From contig CAAGGB010000310.1 of assembly GCA_900769285.1 (NCBI GenBank), positions 1 through 6,896 of the forward strand: 6,896 nucleotides of DNA, written 5' to 3'. The notes beneath the pieces were generated by a model that did no database searches, was not told where the DNA came from, and was given only the letters and a program-made list of their open reading frames with translations. Source of the DNA: Victivallales bacterium. Its GTDB lineage: Bacteria > Verrucomicrobiota > Lentisphaeria > Oligosphaerales > Oligosphaeraceae. Shown piece after piece: positions 1-5,332 of the stretch (position 1 is the first letter of the stretch; every line of letters starts with the position of its first letter). A program made the position numbers and the translations under genes.

Positions 1-19
1 ACGTGTGCTCTTCCGATCT
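1..19. other. Illumina adapter remnant (not biological)
   Basis: Bases 1-19 (ACGTGTGCTCTTCCGATCT) are identical to the 3' end of the Illumina TruSeq read-2 adapter, including the terminal T used for TA ligation. Genuine sequence therefore starts at base 20. Any reading frame drawn through these bases, including the in-frame codons upstream of the DUF4276 gene, is artificial up to this point. Confidence 0.95.
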
Positions 20-552
20 TCTGCAGAACGCAAGCCTATCAGACTGTAAAGAAGGATATTATCAATTGGCTCATTGAAGATAAATCTACACAATGTCGTT
101 TCTCAACGATGTTCGATTTCTATGGGCTCCCTAAAGATTTCCCCGGCTATGCCGAAAGTCTAAGCATTACTGATGTATACCAAAAAATCAGCTATCTTGA
201 AAAATCATTCTATGATGATATTGGAGACAGCAGATTCATTCCATATATCCAGTTACATGAATTTGAAACATTAATCTTTGCAAATCCACAGGAATTGGAC
301 TGGGAATATCTCGAACATGATGATGCTATTGAGAAACTCAAGAGAGTGGCAGAAGCATATGGCAATCCTGAACTCATCAACGATGGCTTTGAAACATCCC
401 CATCAAAACGTATCATAGACGCCATTCCTGAACATGCCCATAATAAAACAAGCGGAGCACTGATTGTCCAAAAAATCGGCATCCAATTGCTAAAAAGGAA
501 CTGTCAGCATTTTTGCTCTTGGCTTCAATGCCTTGAGTCTCTCAACGAATGA
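20..552 (+). CDS. DUF4276 family protein, 5'-truncated (TOPRIM-like, putative defence-associated)
   Basis: The frame is open from the adapter junction to the TGA at 550-552, leaving about 177 residues. Family members are usually a little over 200 residues, so the N-terminus is missing and the ATG at 109 is internal (the M of TMFDFYGLP). Conserved DUF4276 blocks appear in order: TMFDFYGLPKDFPG, RFIPYIQLHEFETLIFA, PELINDGFETSPSKRI, IGIQLLKRNCQHFCSWL and a final LESL. From what I know of the family, DUF4276 proteins have a TOPRIM-like fold and are usually encoded next to an SMC/OLD-like AAA ATPase in what look like anti-phage or toxin-type modules. The expected acidic TOPRIM residue near the N-terminus and the ATPase partner would lie left of the window. 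The gene is AT-rich (about 40% GC) with A/T-ended codons, unlike every downstream gene, which suggests horizontal acquisition or a chimeric join. The family call is strong; the defence role is inference. Confidence 0.88.
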
Positions 553-606
553 AGTATGTCGGCTCAATCGACGAGAAAAATCAACGAGAACGACTCCATC
601 AACTCC

Positions 607-1902
607 ATGAAAGAAAAACAGCAATCTTTCCTTCTTCTCCTGCAGCGTCTGCTGCTGGGCGTGAGCGCACTGACCCTGGTGGTGAGCGTGGCGTTCCGCT
701 GTGGCGTGCCACAGCCAGCTTGGCTGGCGCCATGGACGCTGCCCGTGCTGCTGGCCGCCGCCGTCGGCTATCTGACGAACGCCATCGCCATCATGATGCT
801 GTTCAAGCCCTTCGACCTGGTGGGCGGCGCCAAGGGCGTCCGGATATTCGGCAAAGGCTTCTGGCACGACGGACGCTGGATTGCGCTCGTGACGCTGGGG
901 CTCTGGCGACAGGGCGTCATCCCACGCCATAAGCGTCGTCTGGGCGAGGTGCTGTCGGTGGAGATACCGCGCAGCCTGCTGCGGAGCGAGGAGCTGTCGC
1001 GGGAGCTGGGCGAGCGTTGCCGTGGGCTGCTGACGACGCATCCGGAGCTCGGCGAGCGTCTGGCGGCGGCGGCGCGCGGGTATCTGCGCGAGCATCTGGC
1101 GGAGCTGTCGGCGCTGCTGGCGGAGCGTCTGCGGCCGGAGCTGCCGGCGCTGGCGGGCCGGCTGGCGTCGTCGCGGATGGTGCGTGAGATGCTGGGCGCG
1201 GGAATTTCGTCGTGGCTGTCGAAGGAGAGCCATCGTCGCCTGGTGGCGCAGAAGGTGCTGTCGGAGCTGCAGGCACAGATACCGCATTTGCGCGAGCCGA
1301 TGAAGGCGGCGGCGCGAGACAGCATCCAGCATGTCATCGACGCGATGCCGATGCTGGAGATGGTCGTGGGGCTGCTGGGCGGCGCCGAGGGTCTGGCGGA
1401 GCGCATTGACTGGGATGCCGTGGAGCGGCGGCTGTCGGAGCGGCTGATGTCGGAGGAAATGACGGCGCGGGTGATGACACGCCTGTCGTCGCTGGGTGAC
1501 GAGGCCCGCGACTGGCTGCAGCGCGAGGAGGCGGAGGCGTCGTTCGGCGAGGTGGCGGCCAGCGTGCGCGACGCCATCGCCGCGATGGGCGGCGATGGGC
1601 TCAAGTCAGCGCTGGAGCAGGTGCTGTCGGCTGTCGCCGAGGATGAGCAACTGTGGCTGTGGCTGCGGCGGACGGCGCTGCCCGCCGTGCTGGCGGGCGC
1701 CTGCTCCTGGCTGGACAGCGAGGAGGGCACGCAGATGCTGCGCGCCATGCTCGATTTGGAGGGACGCATCCGGTCGGCGGTCGACGCGATGGACGTGCGT
1801 CAGTTCCACGAGATGGTGCTGCGCGTCGTCGAGCAGCACCTGGGGACCATTCAGATTCTCGGCTATGTCCTGGGCGCCATCGCGGGTCTGCTGCTCTCTT
1901 GA
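607..1902 (+). CDS. DUF445 family membrane protein
   Basis: This 431-residue protein has the DUF445 architecture. A hydrophobic segment (about residues 7-30) is followed by a second (about 43-65) that ends in the family hallmark GYLTNAIAIMMLFKPF (54-69), and then by the conserved GVIPRHKRRLGEVL block (about 102-116). A long Arg/Glu/Leu-rich, mostly helical region fills the middle, and a C-terminal membrane helix (about 412-431) closes the protein. The family is found in many bacteria as YjiN/YheB-like envelope proteins, and its biochemical function is not established. I chose the ATG at 607 because MKEKQQSFLLLL leads straight into the first membrane helix. An in-frame ATG at 556, 3 nt after the preceding stop, would add 17 polar residues. 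Neither start has a clear Shine-Dalgarno sequence. The first ~15 codons are AT-richer, after which GC rises sharply. The gene faces the minus-strand operon across a 95-bp gap. Confidence 0.85.
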   Translation: MKEKQQSFLLLLQRLLLGVSALTLVVSVAFRCGVPQPAWLAPWTLPVLLAAAVGYLTNAIAIMMLFKPFDLVGGAKGVRIFGKGFWHDGRWIALVTLGLWRQGVIPRHKRRLGEVLSVEIPRSLLRSEELSRELGERCRGLLTTHPELGERLAAAARGYLREHLAELSALLAERLRPELPALAGRLASSRMVREMLGAGISSWLSKESHRRLVAQKVLSELQAQIPHLREPMKAAARDSIQHVIDAMPMLEMVVGLLGGAEGLAERIDWDAVERRLSERLMSEEMTARVMTRLSSLGDEARDWLQREEAEASFGEVAASVRDAIAAMGGDGLKSALEQVLSAVAEDEQLWLWLRRTALPAVLAGACSWLDSEEGTQMLRAMLDLEGRIRSAVDAMDVRQFHEMVLRVVEQHLGTIQILGYVLGAIAGLLLS

Positions 1903-1904
1903 AG

Positions 1905-1978
1905 AGTCCACAAAACACACAAAACACACAAAACACACAGATATTCTGCTTCTATGTGGTTTGTGTGTTTTGTGGACT
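1905..1978. terminator. Inverted repeat between convergent genes, probable bidirectional terminator
   Basis: Two 19-bp perfectly complementary arms, AGTCCACAAAACACACAAA at 1905-1923 and its reverse complement at 1960-1978, flank a 36-nt spacer. The element begins 3 bp after the DUF445 stop and ends 19 bp before the stop of the convergent propeller gene, where a shared terminator would be expected. The stem is only about 37% GC and has no separate U-tract, so it is not a textbook intrinsic terminator. It could also be a dispersed intergenic repeat of the genome. Confidence 0.6.
1912..1938. repeat. Three tandem 9-bp repeats (AAAACACAC)
   Basis: Three exact copies of AAAACACAC lie at 1912-1920, 1921-1929 and 1930-1938 in the left arm and spacer of the hairpin. 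Because of the 9-bp period, the right arm can pair with the left side in more than one register; the outermost register gives the full 19-bp stem. In translation the repeat reads as KHT or NTQ tripeptides, the kind of spurious peptide that gene callers sometimes emit from such repeats. Confidence 0.85.
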
Positions 1979-1997
1979 GATATGTGGTTTTAGTGCG

Positions 1998-3185
1998 TCA
2001 GTCGCCGACGATGGCGGAGACGTCGAGGGCGTAGATGCCGCGTTCGATGTCGTGGATGGAGTCGACGGTGACGATTTTGCCGTCGCGTGACCAGCGAGGA
2101 TGGAGGTCGTTGCGGACGTCGACGGGGTAGCCGGCGGGCTTGCGGTGGCAGAAGCGTCCGAGGCGGATGAGGTCGCCGGTCTGGGCGTTGACGAGGGCGA
2201 GGTGCTGGGTTGAGTCGGCGTCGGGGTAGGTGTCGGCGAGGAGCCATTTGCCGTCGGGGGAGAAGATGGTGTGTCCCATGACGCCGAAGCCCTTGGAGAT
2301 GAGATGCGCCTGAAGGGGGAGATGGGACTCGTCGAAGACGACGTAGTCGACGTTGTTGCCGCGCCATTTGGCGTCGATGAGGATTTCGCGCGGGGTACGG
2401 CCCCAGATTTGGTGTGAGATGGCGCCGTTCCAGTAGACGTGTGGGAGTGGGCACTGGAGTTCCTCGCCGTGGATGCCGACGGTGTACATGTAGGTCTGCC
2501 ACTGCGGCTGGAACTGGTTGTGGCAGTGGCGGAAGAGCCAGAGGATGCGCGAGCCGTCGCAGTTGAAGATGGCGTGGTTAAGCCAGATGTAGACGTCGTC
2601 GAGGCCGTAGGGGACGGGATGGATGTCGAACATCTGGCGATAGGAGACGAGTAGCGAGATGTCGCCGGAGTGCATGTCGACGAGGAAGAGACCGTCGTGG
2701 TCGAGGTCGGGGCACATATTGGGCGGCAGGACGGCGTCGGCGTAGCTGTAGCCCCGCCGTGGGATGCGGGCGAAGTTGAGGGAGACGCCCCAGCGGCCAT
2801 CGGGCGAGAGGGCGTAGATGGGCATGTCGTAGTGTCCGACGATGCCCTTTCCGAGCTGCCAGATGCGCGCGAGGAGGCGGTCGGTGTCGGGGTCGTAGTC
2901 GTTGTAGATGAAGCAGTCGGGTCGGTGGAGGAGCCAGAGGGTCATGGCGCCCTGCTGATGGCACCAGCAGCGGGTGGTGGTGAGGTGCTGGTAGTTGCCA
3001 TCGAGGTCGGTGACGCCGATGTCGGCGGTCTCGCCGCGTCGTGGGAGACGGTCAAGCTGCGGTATCTTGAGCGCGAGGTGGAGCGTCTGGTCGCGGTTCC
3101 AGGGGCAGCGGTCGTAGTAGCCGAAGAAGTAGTGCCCGTCGGAGGGTGTGATGCGCTTCCAGTCGAAACGGTCGGAGATGTTCAT
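1998..3185 (-). CDS. TolB-like / oligogalacturonate-lyase-like beta-propeller protein
   Basis: This 395-residue protein has no signal peptide or membrane segment. It opens with a distinctive block, GHYFFGYYDRCPWN (17-30). Propeller-blade signatures follow: ALSPDGRWG (125-133), HAIFNCDGSRILWL (204-217), HTIFSPDGKWLLADTY (305-320) and DLHPRWSRDGKIVTVDS (360-376). The repeated S-x-D-G turns, with His residues (204, 305, 362) at equivalent blade positions, resemble TolB/WD40-like propellers and the His-rich metal site of oligogalacturonate lyases (PL22). I cannot confirm that catalytic residues are conserved, so lyase activity is only a possibility. The frame stays open upstream to about 3662, but that stretch reads as low-complexity Arg/Pro peptide antisense-free of domains and overlaps the preceding gene; the ATG at 3185 starts the recognisable domain. 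No Shine-Dalgarno site is visible (context CACCATG). It is the last gene of the minus-strand operon, 38 bp after the GH43/GH130-like gene. Confidence 0.75.
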   Translation of the reverse strand: MNISDRFDWKRITPSDGHYFFGYYDRCPWNRDQTLHLALKIPQLDRLPRRGETADIGVTDLDGNYQHLTTTRCWCHQQGAMTLWLLHRPDCFIYNDYDPDTDRLLARIWQLGKGIVGHYDMPIYALSPDGRWGVSLNFARIPRRGYSYADAVLPPNMCPDLDHDGLFLVDMHSGDISLLVSYRQMFDIHPVPYGLDDVYIWLNHAIFNCDGSRILWLFRHCHNQFQPQWQTYMYTVGIHGEELQCPLPHVYWNGAISHQIWGRTPREILIDAKWRGNNVDYVVFDESHLPLQAHLISKGFGVMGHTIFSPDGKWLLADTYPDADSTQHLALVNAQTGDLIRLGRFCHRKPAGYPVDVRNDLHPRWSRDGKIVTVDSIHDIERGIYALDVSAIVGD

Positions 3186-3223
3186 GGTGTTTTTGGGAGG
3201 GGTGATGAAGTTGAGCGGAGGAG

Positions 3224-4108
3224 TCAGCGCAGGTCGAGGCCGTCGTGGATGACGAGTCCGATGTACTCGCTGTGGTCTTTGCGGCCGTTGTACCAAAGGA
3301 GCCAGCGGTTGTGTGCCTCGTCGCGGACGGCGGAGGGCTTGTAGCAGGCGTTGGCGTCCCAGCCGTCGGGGGTGGGTTCGACGATGGGGTTCTCGGCGGA
3401 GCGGGTCCAGTTGGTGATGCCGTTGGGTGAGAAGGCGAGGCAGATGCGCGCGGTGTGGATGTCCTCGTAGCCGATGTAGAACATGGCGTAGGTGCCGTCG
3501 GGGAGCTGATGGACTTCGCAGCCGCCGACGCGGTTGCGCTCGCAGGCGTCGGTTCCCTTGACGAAGATGGGGTTGAGCGGCGACTTGCGCCAGTGGATGC
3601 CGTCGTGACTCTCGGCGTAGCCGAGGGCGTTGGGCTCGTAGGTCTCGCCGGCGGCGTACCACATCCGGAGCAGGCCGGTGCGGGCGTCACGGAGCACATA
3701 GGGGTTCATGACGGACTCCTTCTCCCAGGGGAATTCGGGTATCAAGACGGGGAGTGTGGAGAGTCGGGTGAAGTGGAGTCCGTCGATGCTGGTGGCGCAG
3801 CCGAGCCTGGAGAAGCCGCGCGCCTGTCCGGTGTACCACATGTAGTGGAGTCCGTTGTAGCGGATGACGCAGGTGCGGTTGAGCTGGTCCTCCCAGCCGG
3901 AGTTGGGGTCGGGCTCCAGCACGATGACGGGCTCCGACCAGTGGATGCCGTCCGTCGAGCGCACGCACGCAATCGACTTCTTCGGACGCCACGAGAAGTA
4001 CATCAGGTAGCTGCCGTCATCCTGCGGGATGACGTTGACGTCGAAGCAGGTGCCGAGGTCGCTGTTGCCCAGAACGGGATTGCCTTCAAATTTCTTCCAG
4101 GATGACAT
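3224..4108 (-). CDS. Five-bladed beta-propeller glycosidase-like protein (GH43/GH130 type)
   Basis: The protein has 294 residues, which is normal for a single-domain member of these clans. Blade signatures recur through its length: STDGIHW (51-57), SIDGLHFTR (107-115), SHDGIHWRK (167-175) and SPNGITNWTR (227-236). They alternate with strand motifs such as YLMYFSW (34-40), HYMWYTG (88-94), LRMWYAAG (147-154), YAMFYIGY (207-214) and WLLWYNG (269-275). Acidic candidates for catalysis or sugar binding include D23 (CFDVNVI), E131 (EKESVMNPY) and E198 (GGCEVH). I cannot decide between hydrolase (GH43-like) and phosphorylase (GH130-like) chemistry from sequence alone. There is no signal peptide, so it probably acts on imported oligosaccharide in the cytoplasm. 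The start at 4108 (MSSWKKFEGNPVL) begins directly with the first blade and has no visible Shine-Dalgarno site. It lies 30 bp after the GH5 gene and is probably co-transcribed with it. Confidence 0.8.
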   Translation of the reverse strand: MSSWKKFEGNPVLGNSDLGTCFDVNVIPQDDGSYLMYFSWRPKKSIACVRSTDGIHWSEPVIVLEPDPNSGWEDQLNRTCVIRYNGLHYMWYTGQARGFSRLGCATSIDGLHFTRLSTLPVLIPEFPWEKESVMNPYVLRDARTGLLRMWYAAGETYEPNALGYAESHDGIHWRKSPLNPIFVKGTDACERNRVGGCEVHQLPDGTYAMFYIGYEDIHTARICLAFSPNGITNWTRSAENPIVEPTPDGWDANACYKPSAVRDEAHNRWLLWYNGRKDHSEYIGLVIHDGLDLR

Positions 4109-4138
4109 GGTGGTGCGGTGTGGGTTGTCAGGTGGATT

Positions 4139-5239
4139 TCAGTCGAGCTGCCCGCGGATGATGCGTGCCATGCGCGGGGAGACGATGGTGCGGTGGTCGT
4201 CGTCGACGAGTGAGAAACGGTTGCCATCGTTGGGGGTTGAGAGGTAGTTCCAGACGCAGTAGGGCGTGTGGTGTTCGAGAAGGAGGCTGATGAGGTCGTG
4301 CATCCAGTTCTCGCGGTAGTCGGTGCGGATGTGGCGGATGGTGCCGAATTCGCCGCACCAGACCTGCTTGTCGGGGTGTTGTGCCTGGAAGTCCCAGGCG
4401 GGCTGGGTGGCCTGCCGCATCCAGTCGATGTCGATGGTCTTGAGTCCGGGGTAGGCGTTGTCCTGGTGGTGGACGGTCCGTGCGAAGTCGCGGTAGCGCT
4501 CGGCGTCGCCGGGATAGGGCATCTTGCGGTTGTAGAAGAGCGGCGCGGCCTGGAGGACGCCCTGCTGATGGGTGAACTCGAAGGGCGAGTAGAAGTGCCA
4601 GGTGTAGATGACGTTGGGGTCGTCGTGGAGCTGGAGTCTGCAGAGGTCGCCGCAGGAGTTCCAGTTCGCGGTGCCGATGATGACAGTGCGTGTGGGATTC
4701 AGGGCGCGGATGGCGGCCAGCGTGCGCGAGGCGAGGCGGTTCCAGGCGTCGGCGGCGTTGCCGCGAACCTCGTTGAGCAGCTCGAACATGACGTCGGGCG
4801 AGCCGGCGAAATGGCGTTCGAGGGCGAGCCAGAGGTCGACGAAGCGGTCCTGGAGCTCGGTGGAGTCGAAGAGCGTGACGTCCTCGGGGATGTCGCAGTA
4901 GTTGCCGATGGCCTTGTGGAGGTTGAGGACAGGCGTGAGGCCAGCCGCATGGCACCAGCCGACGAAGCGGTCCAGCAGCGTCAGGATGCGCTCGCGGTAG
5001 ACGCCGGGACGCTCCTCCAGGACGAGCTGGTCGAAGCCCAGGCGGATGTGGTCGAGGCCCAGCGAGGCGATGTAGTCGATGTCGGACTGGGTGATGTAGG
5101 AGTCGAAGTGCTCGAAGTCGCCGATGGTGAGGACGAGACGCTGATTCAGCGGCAGGACATTGAAGCGCTTGTAGTTGGTGAGCCAGCCGCCGATGCCCAT
5201 GCCCTTCTGGAGCTTGCAGGTGTTGTGGATGTTCGTCAT
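4139..5239 (-). CDS. GH5-family glycoside hydrolase (cellulase/mannanase superfamily), no signal peptide
   Basis: This 366-residue protein is a complete (beta/alpha)8 GH5-type domain. The conserved set is visible: GMGIGGWL (13-20), R66 in DHIRLGFD, H108 in NLHKAIGNY, N156-E157 in FELLNEV (acid/base), H215 and Y217 in YTWHFYSP, E297 in WCGEFGT (nucleophile) and W330 in CVWNY. The usual NEP after strand 4 reads NEV here. GH5 enzymes cleave beta-glucans, mannans and related polysaccharides by a retaining mechanism; the substrate cannot be told from sequence. There is no signal peptide or lipobox, unlike most extracellular cellulases, so the enzyme as annotated should be cytoplasmic. The start at 5239 has no Shine-Dalgarno site (context CACCATG). 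Upstream in the same frame the codons stay open through one copy of the 35-bp tandem repeat to a TAG at 5300-5302 and encode the same C-terminal peptide as the preceding gene, so this gene may once have been fused to it. Confidence 0.88.
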   Translation of the reverse strand: MTNIHNTCKLQKGMGIGGWLTNYKRFNVLPLNQRLVLTIGDFEHFDSYITQSDIDYIASLGLDHIRLGFDQLVLEERPGVYRERILTLLDRFVGWCHAAGLTPVLNLHKAIGNYCDIPEDVTLFDSTELQDRFVDLWLALERHFAGSPDVMFELLNEVRGNAADAWNRLASRTLAAIRALNPTRTVIIGTANWNSCGDLCRLQLHDDPNVIYTWHFYSPFEFTHQQGVLQAAPLFYNRKMPYPGDAERYRDFARTVHHQDNAYPGLKTIDIDWMRQATQPAWDFQAQHPDKQVWCGEFGTIRHIRTDYRENWMHDLISLLLEHHTPYCVWNYLSTPNDGNRFSLVDDDHRTIVSPRMARIIRGQLD

Positions 5240-5262
5240 GGTGTCACGAAGATAATGCCAAT

Positions 5263-5332
5263 TGCTAAAGGCAATGATGGTGAGGAGGACGTTCAGATGC
5301 TAAAGGCAATGATGGTGAGGAGGACGTTCAGA
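5263..5332. repeat. Perfect 35-bp tandem duplication at a gene junction
   Basis: Bases 5263-5297 and 5298-5332 are identical. The right copy encodes (minus strand) the last residues LNVLLTIIAFS of the zinc-ribbon/CD225 protein. The left copy contributes its TGA stop (5293-5295) and most of the gap to GH5. Because 35 is not a multiple of 3, the left copy encodes the same LNVLLTIIAFS peptide in the GH5 frame. Deleting one copy joins the two genes in frame. Confidence 0.95.

Noticed and set aside
21..26. PstI site (CTGCAG) beside the adapter, as a sign of a restriction-fragment library or cloning junction
   Set aside because: A single 6-bp site is expected by chance, and it lies in frame within the DUF4276 reading frame; nothing else supports a cloning origin.
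556..606. Upstream ATG at 556 as the DUF445 start
   Set aside because: It would add 17 polar residues before the first membrane helix without ribosome-binding support; it remains possible but is less likely than the ATG at 607.
490..1769. Minus-strand ORFs opposite DUF445 (490-1332, 768-1769)
   Set aside because: They encode Arg/His/Gln- or Ser/Arg-rich peptides without domains, while the plus frame matches DUF445 motifs in order.
1912..1938. Possible CRISPR-like array
   Set aside because: The units are 9 bp and directly adjacent, with no spacers and no cas genes.
1903..1993. Peptides reading KHTKHTKHT or NTQNTQNTQ through the convergent gap
   Set aside because: They are translations of the 9-bp tandem repeats in the hairpin, appended to shadow frames, not genes.
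3186..3662. N-terminal extension of the propeller gene to about 3662
   Set aside because: The open frame is Arg/Pro low complexity and overlaps the GH43/GH130-like coding region; the recognisable domain starts at the ATG at 3185.
2670..4105. Plus-strand ORFs opposite the propeller and GH43/GH130-like genes (2670-3344, 3455-4105)
   Set aside because: They have the same Val/Gly/Asp-biased antisense composition and no recognisable motifs; the minus-strand proteins have clear blade repeats.
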